Shown here piece by piece: positions 26,901 to 40,400 of a stretch of DNA of 64,000 bases. Within the stretch, counting starts at the first letter, position 1. Every line of letters starts with the position of its first letter. The DNA comes from Mesaphorura yosii (lineage: Eukaryota > Arthropoda > Collembola > Poduromorpha > Tullbergiidae): assembly GCA_009869945.1 (NCBI GenBank), contig WIXG01000005.1, positions 248,001-312,000 of the forward strand, given 5' to 3'. The translations under genes and the position numbers were made by a program. Under the pieces are notes generated by a model that did no database searches, was not told the origin of the DNA, and worked only from the letters and a program-made list of their open reading frames with translations.

Positions 26901-29900
26901 AGAATGCGTTACCAGCTACGCCAGAAAATATTCCGAAGCTGTCGAAATTCTGAATTCTAAGGTTTTATATTTATGCCTACCATGCTAATGTGCTACAAAT
27001 AAGCTACAATGCTAGAAGCTGAAGGCCTCTTCTTACTTAGCATGTATGTTTGCGTTTCAGTTTGCTCAGTCCGAGCTCAAAAGAATAAATTGTTACGTGC
27101 AGTGAAAGCGAGCGGCCAAAGTAAATATTTAAACGGTCTTTCCTGTGCGCTATTATTGCATTACTCGCAGTCAGGGCAGGGCTTCTTTTTTAAATTCATG
27201 TATGCCGTTCCTGCTTTACAAATATTACTCTGGAGTATAATGTTCTTGTGTACTTTTTACATTTTACAACTTTTTAACTTGACTACACTAGAAATTTTTT
27301 TCGAATAGCGCGCGTGTATTGAAGACATTTTTCCTTCGTGCGCAGCGTAACAGGTTTCTAGCAAAAATTCTATTATAAAATTTAATTTCGGAAACTCATG
27401 GACAAGGAAAGAGAAGAGATGATGTACATACAAAGTGGAAAAGTTCAATATTTTCTCAAAGTTGCTACGTACGTACGGAATCGGTCGTTATTACATACTC
27501 CAGCCTGCCTTGGATTCACTTCACATACCACGCACTTGAATTTGATTTCCATAAATAGCACCACGCGACTAGCGACCTACGCGACCGACCAAATATGGCA
27601 GCAAACCTGCACGGACGGGCCTTGGAGACGCTCCGTAGTTTTATGACGCGGACAGTTTCTAGTTTCAGGCGCGCGAGCAATTGCGCGCAGTGGCATAGTG
27701 AATGTGTTCCAGTCGTCCAAACGCAAGGAAAATGTACGCCAGAATTTTAACAAAGGGCATTGTACAAATTTCCATGATTAATGTACGCGGATACTCGTTT
27801 TGACGTTTCTTTCAATTTCCCATATGGGCCCAGCTTTCATTTCATCCAGTTCTATTTAGCTGGGGTAGTCAGGAGAAGGGCACGTCATTGAAAGATGACA
27901 ATTCATCCACTCTCACTCAGTCGGTCGTACTCGTAGTTCCTTGCATTTTACAAAATCCTCTTCTTACGACTTAATTCCGGAACCACGACAGTACGAGTAT
28001 GATTTCAAGTTCCATATTCCTTCCTTCCGCCTGGGCTATCCTGATTCGTGTCGCCTGCCATTGTCATTGTCATCGCAAGACAAATTCTCATTCCATACTT
28101 GAGTGGTTTCGGGGAACATGGGCGAATTCGCATCGGGCATGAGTTCAGGCATGTCGAAAGCAGGAGCAGCGTCTTGACACATGCTGTAAGACCCTATGCC
28201 GATGGCCAACACCCCGACTAACATGCAAAGCCACTTCAGATCTTGGCCCATGCTCCTTTGTGCTCCAATGCAGTTTGATATGGGGAGGGTGGCACGTGTT
28301 CGTACAATTTCTACGAATGCCGAATTGTACAAATGAAGAATCCAGGTTATAATTTCGGATTGATCTTAATCGCAATCACAAAGATTTTACGAGCCTTTCT
28401 CAAATAAACAAAACCGCCTGTACTCACGCACACAATTTCTTGGGGTTCTCACTTAGCATGTGGTTAGATTCGTTGCTAATTCTATGCGCAGAAATTTATT
28501 TCGCTGCAACTCACTGTTAGACCGTTGATGACAACTTGAAGCACCGCTGTGCGCTCAATGCAAACAACCTTGAGTAAACCTGTATAATAATGATAAGGCT
28601 TGTATAGCAATTTTTCAATATTTACAACGGTGTCTTTCTTTTCCCTGTTACAGGAAATCGATCACGCTCGTTTGACGCGACGTACTCTGGATCTTTGACA
28701 CGGAAAGGCGCTGGGAGTTCGTGGTTCAGCCGAAGACACTTGCCAATCTCCGGCAAACTCCCGCTGCCAGTGAAATCACCTTCCATACCAAACTCACCTG
28801 GCCCTAACCAGACAAAGTTCCAGACGCCGATCCTGACTGTAACGAATGAAAACAGTAAGTACTTCGTGCGGGCATTAGTGACATGCTCTTCTTCCGGCCG
28901 CGATTTAAGTACTTGCACTAAAATTCTAAACTCTGAGTGCTAGCATATTGACCGAATAAAGTGTTTCAACTCCAGCCGACGCGCCCGCCTCGGGCGAATA
29001 TTTTCCATGATTAACCATTTTATTATATGCTCACAAAAGTTTTAGTGTGAAACAAATTACAACTTTTGCCTCAATTAGAATCCGGAAAGTTTTACATGAC
29101 GAAGTTAGAGCAAAAGTTGGTCGGTCGGTTTATTATGAGGCGAGGAACTATAATTAATTATCTTCTTCAGACAACTCGTCTTTGAAGTTACAAGGTTTAT
29201 TAATTGCACTAAATGCTAGATGGATAATTTGCGTGTGTCTGGTCCCTCGTGTTGCGTGTGCTGCCATGAAATCTACATTGTAATGATGACTGATGTGATG
29301 TGCGATATGATTTAGGGCTCAGCTCTGGTCTAAAGCCACCAGCAGATGCTAATCTAATATTTGTCAAGATTAAATGGTTTCTCTGTAATTAGCGATACCA
29401 GCAGATTTATGTCCTTGCAAACAGCCGTTGCGTTGAGTCCTTGTCGGCGTTAGTTCAGTGATGGAACTCCATTTCCCTATTGTCATTGCCACGCGAATGC
29501 GGGCGACTCATTTTCATTTTGTTCCTGCTAGCTTGTGTTGGCTCAGATTGAGATAGAAATCTGTGAAAAGAACTTGACTTGAATGAGGAGAAAGCAATCT
29601 CAGTGAAACCAAGACAGAGTGGAATTAGAACGTAGTGCTCTCCACTTTCAATTTGCAGAGCACAGAAGGGCAACAATGCATGAATGGACGCATGCGAAGG
29701 AAAATAAGGTCCATTAAATCGAATGAAAGGGAAACTCATTAAACGAAACTTTTTATTCTCTTCACCTTTTCTTCTACTTCACACATGCTCGTCAGCCGCG
29801 TACAGAAGCCTGTGGCTGGTCGTAAAGTCACACCAGCCATCACACCGCTAGCGTGCTGGCAAGCTGGTATGTTGGCTAAAATGTGGCACCAGCACCACCA

Positions 29901-32900
29901 CCATATGTGCTCGCGCGTGATTATGGGTTTTCTATGCTGATGCAGGCACATAAAATGGGAACAGCCTTTCAGACTGGCTCTCTTACACTTACACTTGACT
30001 TTGTTCGTCGCGTCGATCGGGCGTTCCTTTCACGTACTTCTTTCACTAAAAGATTGGATTAGGAGCCATGAGTGTCTTCAGATTAAATGCATTATCTTAT
30101 CTTGAGAGAAAGCAATGAACCTGTTCCTGAACTGCTGCGAAGCGCAGCGCAGCGATTCAAAGGAATTCGAGTTGAACGCGGTTGATTGGTTATTTCAACT
30201 TTAAAATACTCTCCTCTATTCTCTAATAATATTAGCACAGCCATGTCAAGGACAAGTGAGCACTTTGCGACCAGAGATTTCGTTTCGGGTTGAGAGTCGA
30301 TCTCCTCGGCGTGTTTGCTTTAGCGTTGAAATAAGAAGGAAAGGAAAGCACTGCAGTGCCGACCGATTTTGAAAGAGGATAGCGGAGTCACCGTCACAAA
30401 TTCAGAAACCACTTGCAAATATTGGCATTGAAGGCTGTCGAACGTCAAACGTCGATTTCCGCTTAGACAAACACTTTACGTAACGACATGCGAATGGGCT
30501 TCGGCTTCTGTCTGGCTTGAAGATCGTAAAGTACTTTACTGAATTTATTCCTGGCTCTGGCAATTCACTTAACTCATTTTGCGTTTAGGACGGTGCTACG
30601 AAAAATGCTTAATTTACGACGCAGTTTTGGACGGGAGCCCTTAGCAGTTGGAAATCCCGAGACGTGAAACGCAAATCGCCTTTTGTGGTCTTTGCCTTTG
30701 AATTCCATTTCACTAGAGCAGTTCCGACCACACAGTTATTAAATTGTGTGGTGCGAGGCACGCCGATGATGTGCGCATATAAATTTACATTTAGGATTCA
30801 GTTTCTCCTCGGTCGGATATGAAGGCTTGCGCGGCTGGCTGGCACTGGCACAGGTTCGATAATGTAATTAGCACTGTGCGCTGCGCGGATTCTGGATTTT
30901 ACGATGAAGTCTACTTTTTCGCTGACTAATCAAATTTTTATTTTTCTCTCACCGCCACAACGCAGCAGGGTCCAGTGAAATAATTGAAATTCCATCACCT
31001 CCGGCGGTATCGCCTGCTTCGCCCTCGGATCCAGCAGAGGAGAACGCTAAGGTACGTTAATTTTAATTCTACTTTCTACTTTGATGCGTCTATTTTCTGC
31101 TTCCTACTTCTATTTACTCGGGGGTTGTCTATATTTACATTTTGCACGAATGAACAGGAAGGATGTTCTTCGATATAAAGTAATTGCAGTCTGCTCAAAT
31201 TAGCAATCTACTTCCATTTCGAACTTTATCGAGATTGTCGGTTTCATTTGCTTGAGCTTGAATAACTAGGCTCCACGCTCCGTCCTGTGCAGAAATTTAT
31301 TTACATACGTATAAAATTTAAATTTGAAGTGTGCCAACACTTGTGGAGTGGAGACGGCAGGCAGCGTAGTCCAAAATTGGCATTCGCACGAGAAGCAGGC
31401 AGTGGCACATTTAAAGTGACGTCGAATTGACTTTCACATCACGTTTGAATAAATCTACTGTGCTCCGTCAGTCCTTCGCTCCGGCTTTCTTTATCTCGCA
31501 TCAAACAAAGTTTGTCTGTGGAAGAATAGGCTCTTTTATTGGATTAGGAAACTCCGAACCAAAGTCTTTCACCAGTGCGCCGACTGTAATAGAAAAGACT
31601 AATCACCTTCACTTCTGCTTTGATGAAAACATGAACACAGTATCCGTGCATAGAGACTCGTAAACACTTCCCGGCTGGCTTTAATTGCGTTTTATTGTTA
31701 TAACTGAACCTGAAATGCGTATCAAAGCAATACCACATGGCAGGGCTGTCGTGGCAAGAGAAACCCGAAATGGGGTGTTGTTAAATCGTCTGGACTGACT
31801 TTAAATGGATCTGTCATTTTGTGTAGTAACTTTTAGCAAAGTCTGGCCAGGTACGACCTTTAAAATTGTTTCGGCAGTTTGAGTGCACCCCAAACTTTGA
31901 AGCAATGCATAATTGCAGCGAGGCAAAAGAAACCAGCAGTATTTGAGTTGATATCCAATCCAGCACAAGGCAATTGTCCGGGCCACGCAAAGAGAAGATT
32001 TGACAAGAAATTGTGTCTTTGATTTATTAACCAGGTGACATGGGACAAAACTGGATTTGTGTTGGACGCCTCCGTTCTTGGCTTTGCAATTGAGAATCAT
32101 TTAAGGAAGATTGACATGGGACGTCGCGCTACCGTATCAACTTTGTACCATCCGGACAGAATTGAAGAAGAGGCTCCGGCTCCGATGAGGTAAACGAGCC
32201 ATGCCGAGTTGCTTTCCTTTGATACACCTGCGGAGAGCTATACGTATTAAGTCCCAATTCGTTTCTTGTCGCGGATCTACTTCTTAATCGAAGGGAGGGG
32301 GAAATGTTTGTGTGCTTATAACTCGGGACTGGGTAGGGATGGCGGAAATCTGATTTCACCATCGTGTTCAGCATGCTGTTTCCAAGATTAAAGCTTATAA
32401 TATGTTATGATTTCAAATAAAAACTTTACTACTTTTTTGCATTCATGAGCATCGGCCCGAACTCATAGAACAAAGACTCTGGATCCTAGTATGTATGCAA
32501 CTGAACTCATAAACCATGCTGATCATACTCTTAATGGAAGAAAGTGTGTATGTTCCCTATAATCCCGAAAATGGTGACAGATATTGGGAAACTGTTTTCA
32601 AATTTGACTTCAGGAGGTCCTGGGGAGTGTTCTTAGCTATAATTAGTTTGTGCGGAAAAATTTCGCAAGTAGAGAACTTTCGGCCACCCACCCTAATTCT
32701 GATGTATTTACTGTATACCGTTTCCGTGTACTTTTCTGTGCATTCAATATACCAACGGACTACAACGTTGTGCAGGATAAATTTTTCAGCACCGAATTTC
32801 GGCGCTTTGACTTCTAGTCACCTTTATTTGGCTTCTGTGCGACTCTTAAATTGAGTTAGCCCCTTTTGGAGGTGGTTCCAGCACGGCTGAGCCTTGGCTT

Positions 32901-34207
32901 GGTATTTCTTACCGCAAAGCAAAACTAATTTCGAAGTTCGAGCAGCGTGCACAAAGTTGCGACGAGACCGTATATTGCTTGTTGCTGCGTTGTTGGGTTA
33001 GCTGGGCTTGAGCTCAAAGTCAGAGTCACGTCTATTAGCGCGTACAGTGTGTGTCGAGTTAGCGAGGAATCCAAAGCCCTAATACCGTTAGCGTGCGCGT
33101 TTTTCCGTTCCCGAGCAAATCCCTGAATGGGAGGACAAAAAGTTGTATCTTCAATCAGCAGCGTGTATTTATAGAGACGGATTGCCAGGCTGAGTAAATA
33201 CAAGATTTCAGAGCGGAGGAAGGAATGAAATGAATGTATTTGTTATTAATAATAATAAAGCGGCGCGTCGTGTACATGCATAATTTGATTAGACAGGATA
33301 GAAATACGAAATAGACAAAGAGAAATCTAAATCCACAACGCTACGGACGGGAATAAGAATTGAATTAGAGTAGTGGAAGGAGAGATACTACGAAGCGAGC
33401 TTTCACAATGCAATAAAATATTCACTTTCCTTCCTTATTCAATTATCCAGAATGAGATCGGCTTCCGCCATTGTGATTCCAAGTCAAGTGAACGCGACGA
33501 GTCCGACAGGGACGAGATCAATACTCACTTCGGATACTTTTCGTCCAATTAATACAACCAGCACGAACTTCAGAAGCACGAAGTCGAAACCTGCTGGGTC
33601 CACTTCTCCCAGCACAGCGGTCAAATCAACAAGTAGCAGACGGATGTCTTTGGCCACAACAACAGTCAGCGCTCTGGGCTCCTCGAAATACTCGCCTAAT
33701 GAGAGAACCCGGCTCCCCTCGTTCTCTGGTCGAGGCTCATTTTCTCAATCTATTGCCACGTCCATCAAGAACAAAGTAGACAGCATTGGGAATAGCATTA
33801 ATGATGCCACGAGTTTAAGCAGTTTCACTGGCGGCTCGTCGCCCACTCCAGCACGAAGGCAGTCGTATGTCGAGACGATCAAGGGAAAAGTCAAAGTCAC
33901 GAAGGGATCGACACACAGCTCATTTCTCTCCAACAAATTCTCTCCCTCTTCGTCTTCGTCAGCCTCGGCATCCACGTCTCGATCATTTACTCAAATACTG
34001 CATGACCAAATGTCCAGCGTCGGGCTCGTGGAGAAAAGCTCGCGGCAGACTCGACATAATGAAGGCAATCATAGCAAGAATTTCCTCCGGCGAGCCTCCC
34101 ACTCGCCAGCCAGCACGGCGAGGAATGTAACCACCAGTGGTGCGAACGCCGGTCTCTCGATTTGTTCGTCTATACGTGATTTCATTGTTCACTCGTTGAA
34201 GCCTTGA
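20920..34207 (+). CDS. Unrecognised Ser/Pro-rich, probably disordered protein
   Basis: I do not recognise this gene. Seven exons fit in phase: 20920-20934 (MACMM, then gtaagt), 23732-24190, 25117-25441, 28654-28854, 30966-31051, 32110-32189 and 33451-34207 (stop TGA). Their sum is 1923 bases, or 640 residues. Visible segments are a proline/arginine-rich start (RRSLPGPVPPLNLY), a conserved-looking stretch with DIDLIGDFL, long Ser/Gly/Thr runs, an acidic DDDGDDDDG run, RSFDATYSGSL, IIEIPSPPAVSP and RRATVSTLYHP. The last exon is very Ser/Thr-rich with an amphipathic SIATSIKNKVDSIGNSIND. No enzyme domain, membrane segment or signal peptide is seen. The many SP sites suggest a phosphorylated scaffold, which is inference. 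The internal coding exons 23732-31051 are well supported. The five-codon first exon and the 32110 exon are weaker. A + strand AATAAA at 34793-34798 may end the transcript. Confidence 0.65.
28036..28251 (-). CDS. Small antisense ORF with signal peptide, in an intron
   Basis: A 71-codon ATG-initiated frame on the opposite strand within the 25442-28653 intron. It begins MGQDLKWLCMLVGVLAIGIG, a textbook n-region plus hydrophobic core, followed by SYSMC and an acidic Pro/Met-rich tail ending RRHESG. It could be a secreted peptide or the first exon of a longer gene (CAA/gtatgg inside it is a possible donor). It could also be chance; I found no partner exon. Confidence 0.3.
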   Translation of the reverse strand: MGQDLKWLCMLVGVLAIGIGSYSMCQDAAPAFDMPELMPDANSPMFPETTQVWNENLSCDDNDNGRRHESG

Positions 34208-37200
34208 GTCAAGGCTCTTTCTCGTAATTATCATATACGTCACCAGAAATGGCCACAATAATCCGTGAAATTTGTTAGCAGGAGTATTGAGCAAATCATA
34301 AACGAAAGTAGCCAAAAATATGAGATTTTGATTAATGTAGCCGTAGATTTACTGTAAGATGGCAAATAATAATTCATTCTAATAGTTCAAAATAATCCTT
34401 GAGTTTGTTAAGCGTTAGTAAAATTCTTCCAGAAGAGTTTCCTCAACTTACCTGTGATTCTCCCGAACTCTGTACTTGATCGTTATTTGTTAAACTCTTG
34501 ATAATTTGTCTCTAAGCCTGTGATCCTCATTCGTCATTGTGAATATTATAAACACATACAGTATCTATAATCCTTCTCAAATGTTACCCTCCTTATCCTG
34601 ATCTTATTTCTTATCTATAATCTGAAATGGTAAGAAAGACTGAGCTTTGATTCTGTACTGCTGTACTGTGAAGTAATTGCGTCGTAATGTGCAGAGAAAG
34701 AATATTATGCAAAGAAATGGATTATCTCTATGTGTAGTACGAAAGATGAAAGCTAGTTGTAAGCTGTGATGAAACTGGAATGAGAGAGTTACAATAAAGA
34801 CGAAACCCTGACGAAAGTACAGCCACGTTAGCTCGTTTGAACTCATTTTTCGTTTCCGTCTTTATGCGTGATGGAGTGGAATAGAATGCCGAGTCTTCGC
34901 TTCGTGCTTCGGAAATGAATGACGAAACTAATATTAGCCCATAAATTCCAATTCCAATCGGCGAAGGTCAAAGTTCACACAAATCATTAGCCTTTCTGTC
35001 CACACACGAGGTCCAATCCAGAAATGAGTACACTTCCTTCTTCTCTGATCCGAAATAATCATTGTGGACGGGTGTCGTGCAGATAAAATTAGAAGTTTCA
35101 TTTGCCCGTCCGAAATTGAAAACGGGAGCCGAGAAAAGTTTGGACCAACTCAAATAGTCTGACTAGGGATTTTGGGCGCTTAAGGTAAGTGGCCTAAGCC
35201 GAAGATCGGGGCTTAAATTATCAAATAAACCTAATGACCGAAAATGAACTCGGATCTCGGATCGCGTCGCTCTACACTTTCGGCAGGCTTCGGCTGAAGC
35301 TGCCCAGAAACGGAAGGAAGTAAGATGAAAAGTTTCCTCATGCTTGTTAACGAAGAAGAATGAAAATCGAATTGGAAAAAACTACGTCGCAAGTCACAAG
35401 TGGAACTATCATCATCCTATGAAACCGTACCTGGCACGGAGGAGCGGAGCGGCTGCGACAAGTCAGTCAAGCTTAATAAAAGTAAATGACATTTGAACAT
35501 TGAACGCGTATGAAATGAAACGAAGAGACGGACGCGACACACACGTGAAGCTGAATGCAGACACCAAAGAGAGTCAAGTTGCGAGTCGCTAGTCGGCATT
35601 CACCAAATCATCGAACATAAAGATTACCCTTTCGTTATTTCCTTTATTACGCCAACTTTTATCCCATTTCACCATGCCATTTCAGCCTCCTCACCTCCAC
35701 TTCCACTGTGACTGTGACTGCTCTAATGCAATAAAACTTTAAGCTTCTTTCAGTTTTCAATTCAATGAGCTGCGTTGTGCCTTTATGCGGAGAGCCTGTG
35801 ACTCTAGCCTGCCTACCTGTAGCTCAATTGCACTGCAATTTCGGTCGTCGTCGTGAGGAAGAAGACAATTGTCGCATTGTCGCACGACGTCCGTCCTCCT
35901 GTCGTCCACGAACTTGAATGCATCTTCTTCACATTCTGCTTACTGCTTGAAGGCATTCCTTGTGCAGTATGCGTGAATAATTGTAAACTTCTTTGAAGCA
36001 GGCGAGCGTACATTCTTAAGCTTTGCAAAAGGACTCGGACTCGGTACTCGTCTTACAATTCTTCTCTTGCATTGTTGTCTGCACTGCTGCACCGCTTCTT
36101 GGCTGCTTGCTTGGCAAAAAACCCCACCTTCAGATGGTAATGGCAATGGTAGCCAAAAATCGTTCGTATTGTCCTTGCGGCTCGTTCACCCCTTTCATCC
36201 CAATTACTGAGTACTGCATTGCATTAGTCGTAAATGTACAGCGTAATTATCGTTATTCTACTTCTCACAGCTTCAGCTTGTCCCTTAACGTACTTGGCTT
36301 AGAACCACTTTAATCTTAATTCGTCTTCGCCGTTGTCTTCTTCTTCCTCACAATCATTCATACTCTTAACTTAAACCGTATCGTGCTTGAAGAGCTGCGG
36401 CTGCTAAACTGCATTCCATTGTTTCGTCATTGTCGTTAATAAGAGACGAAGTTAAGTTTTTCAGCTCGGTTAAAGACAAGTCCAAGTCGATTACTTTATT
36501 GCTTTGCATTCAGCCAGTCAAGAGTCACAATATTGTGCTTAAATTGCAGTGCTGTGCAGTTCAGTTCAGTGATTAAATCAAGAAACCAGCAAGTCGCTTG
36601 AAAGTTGAATTTTCAGTATTTCAACGCATATTGACTGTTGATTAATTCAATGAAGACGTTTTCCTGAACAAAGTTCCTGAAATCCATTCCTTTGCGTATC
36701 TGGAATCCAAAATTGCGTGCATTCTTTGCCCTTTGCCGTACGTGTTCGACACAATTTCTGTTCCGCATCGCAATTTTCATGTTTTCTCGACGATATTCAG
36801 CGTGCGGCTCACATTTTAGCCAAAATCGAAATCATTGAGTGAAGTTTTTTAATTCATGCTCAACTTAACGAAGTTTTGCCTTTATTCAACAGCTTGAAAT
36901 AATTAAAGTGCAGTGCAGCCACGCCACAGGACACATAATTACGTATGCAAAGAGAGAGTGAAACTCAACACGGATCTTGCGGACGTACGTCGTGTTCTGA
37001 TTTCTGATTCTTACGTACGCGCAGCAACGTAGCTAGTGTGCCTACGTAACACAACACATCGACATCGACGTCACCCATGCTATTATCAAGCCCAATTCGT
37101 CCTTAAGAACAAAAGATAAATCACTTTCAATTCCTGAATGCTGGCCAGGCCAGGCCAGGCCACAGTTTACCCATTGCCTTCGTCTTTGCCTTTGCCGTGA

Positions 37201-37438
37201 TCATGCACACGAACGGACCACGTTGGATTAAAAGCTAAGCGATTACCAACACCAAATGCAATAATTCACAAAACATCACTGCAAAAAATTAAGTTATGCG
37301 TCCTGTGTTTGCTGGTCATCTCGTCTCACGAATAACATGTAGCCCATCCGTCGTGTCTTGTCCAGCCAGCCCAGCGGCCCAGCCCACTCAGCCTTACCTT
37401 CATAAGTGAATTAAATATTAATAATTAAGATTATCACG
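34208..37438. other. Intergenic region between the Ser/Pro-rich gene and Cad96Ca
   Basis: No coding exon is supported. It holds the probable 3'UTR of the upstream gene (AATAAA at 34793-34798). It also holds the presumed promoter and 5'UTR of Cad96Ca, with a short CCAGG tandem repeat at 37143-37161. Confidence 0.4.
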
Positions 37439-40400
37439 ATGAAACGAAAAAGATGTCCTGACGTCACCTGCCTCCTGGCACCTCATCTAGTCACTTTCAT
37501 ACTCTGCTTATGTCTAAGTTCAGGTAAGAAGAATGAAAGAACCCTATAACGCGAGTGTCAAACCCGGGTTTTTAATTAAACTTAAATCTAATTAACAATG
37601 CGATGATTAAAAGCAAGCAACTTTGCGCAACACAGATGACACGCTTAGTTTAAGCTCCAAATAAATGCTTTCGTTCCACAGTGCCTGAGTCCTCGAGTCA
37701 AGACTTTCCATTCTCACCACCTGTTGTGATTGTTGAACGAAATTGGAGAATACCTGAAGACGAGCCAGTCGGGACAAAAGTAGCGCAGGCGAGAACGCCA
37801 GACGAACACACAAACGTCGAGTTCAGCATTGAGCCCAACGATTTTCAAGATGGTTCGCAGTACTTTCGCATTGATAAGGAGACTGGTGCTATTTATCTGA
37901 ACGAGTCAGTGGAGGGAAAGGTATTAATAGCTAGTCCACTTGAATTCGAGTTTAATCCATGCGAGTATGCTGTTTTTTGTGCATGAAATCGTGCTTCGTG
38001 CACGGCACGACCCTGAGTCCATTGAATTAAGAATAATGTTCGTAGCGTGATCTGATTTTAAGAATTTTATGTGAGGCCATTTATTTCATATTCTTGCTCG
38101 TTTTGTTTGAATTGCTTATCTCCTCTCCACATGCTCCATATTTTTCAGTATCAGACTTTTAATGGGTACCGTAAATTTGAACGAGAACGAACAGCAACAG
38201 CAGTCGCATAGATTTGGCCAGAAAATGTATGAAACATCGGACTTAACTTGGCTAATACTGGATATTTCTAACTTGTTCTTATATAGAAAGATCAACAGTA
38301 TTATTTGCAAGTAGTTGGATATAATGGACACATTTCTGCAAAGACGACGGTTTTCATCCACATCACCAAGTCCAGGAAAGAACTGGGCAATTCACCCTCG
38401 CCGTCAAATCCATTCGGTCACGGAGTTCCTATCAAGCCAGTTGTAAGTTCTCATTCGTTGCTAAGTTCTTGCACTGCAACATAGCACAAAGAAAGCTCAG
38501 CTGACTCAGCTCAGTGTTTGACAGAAATTCCATAATGCGTAATGCCATTAATTCTGACTTGTGGAAAAACCCTTCGCTCATTTTACATCATAAACTTTAC
38601 ACAGAATGCCCAAAATACAAAGTAAAGCCATAATATTTATTGTGCAACAATGCAAATCAGGACATTCGTAAGAATACATTCGTATTGTAAGAATGCACTC
38701 GCACGCAAGATAACAAAGCAGTTATCTTTAGGAATGCGAAGATGCGCGTGAAAAGTATTTCTGTTTTTTTACGCTCAGTGCTGAAAAAGCAGCAGCGTAC
38801 CACCAAATAATTTTTTGTAGCTAAAAAGTATTCTATTACAACTTGGATTTGTTCGACTGTAACAAACGACTTTGTTAATACTCTTGAAGGAAATAATTAG
38901 GCGTGCTCTTCAAGCCACGTTATTGTAACGGCATTTGCTTTGCTACTGCCACCTGTCAACCTTCACCGATGCAGTTTGCAGGTAATGCACTTTTTGCTGC
39001 CCAAAGTTCATGTACGTGATTTATAAACCATAAACTTGACTTTGACTTGTCGAAGGTGAGACCCAGTGCATGGTTTATTGTGCAAAATAGAATTATAAAT
39101 GCCTCACGAGACTTGCAATTTGATTTCTGAGCTGCCTTGAACTCATCGCAAAATTGCACCTGGTGCTCCACATTTCATTGAGCTCCTATTTCTCTCCGCA
39201 GTTTCCACCAAGCGTGACACCGCCAGCAGGCTCGATTGTGCCTTCAGCCCCGCCCCCAGTGACACCCCAGTCTGACGACGACAATTTCGTGCCAAGTATT
39301 CCAGTCTTCGAGTCACCACAACCGCCAAAGCAGCCGCAACCTTCTCTAAACAGCAGCGAAAAATCTGGCAGCGGAGAAACTCAGAGTTATGACGGGTCCG
39401 GCGGACTGACCTCACACGAGAGCGCCGAAGTGCCGTCAAGTGAAGTGCATGACGCCAACAATGGCACCGTTATTGCTGGTGTTGTTCCGCTCGGCAAAGA
39501 TAACGAGGACGGGGACGACCACACAACGATAATCTTGATTGTGGTTCCGGTCGTGCTCGTATTCGCAATCATTCTCGTTGTCGCAAGTGTTTGGCTTTAC
39601 AGAAGAAAGCACAAACTCGTCAAGCGTCCGACGAAAGAAATTGTAAGTCGAAAGTCAAAATCCAAACCAAGCCGGTGCCTTTTGCATTGCTGACGTAGGT
39701 TTATATAAATTGATCTCCTTCGTATTAATTTCCCTTAGCGAAAGGAATCCGCCGCCACTTCGCACAGCAGTGTGGCCTTGAGCGGTGAAGGAGGCGGAGC
39801 GGACTCCACCTCAGCGCTAACTCAGTGGATCGGAAAACGTGCTCAGTCCAACCGTTACGAGTCTTGGAATCCTGACGATCCCGAAGCGCAGGTAAGAAAC
39901 CAAACCAAAATTCGCAACGCGCCGCAAAGTGCCTTTAAATTAAGGAAAGCTTGTCTATTTATTTATCTGGGAACTTCTGCATGAGAATTCTTTTCCAGTA
40001 GCATGCAACAAGCAGAAATGGGAAATGTTCTTTAATTAATTGCAAGCGTGTGCGAATGCGATCCACTTGCTTCATGCATGCGGTGAGAATTAAACGAAGG
40101 GAAATATCTTCAGGCTATTAAAACTAGTTTGTATATTAAATCGAGGCGAGCCCGAGCCCAGTTCCGGTCCAATTCACATCGTGCATCTTTGCTAGTTACA
40201 GAATCGCTGGGAATTTCCTCGTCACCACCTGCAAATCGGAGGGATCCTCGGTGAAGGCTGCTTTGGACAAGTCTGGAGATGCGAGGCTCTCAACATTGAT
40301 GGGAAGGAGGGCACGACGACGGTCGCCGTTAAAACCCTGAAAGAAAGTGCTGGTGAAAGAGAGAGGCTGGATCTAATTTCAGAGTTGACAGTTATGAAAA

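Noticed and set aside
32516-32854. 112-codon + strand frame
   Set aside because: Lies in an intron of the Ser/Pro-rich gene, has mixed composition and no usable splice partners; likely chance.
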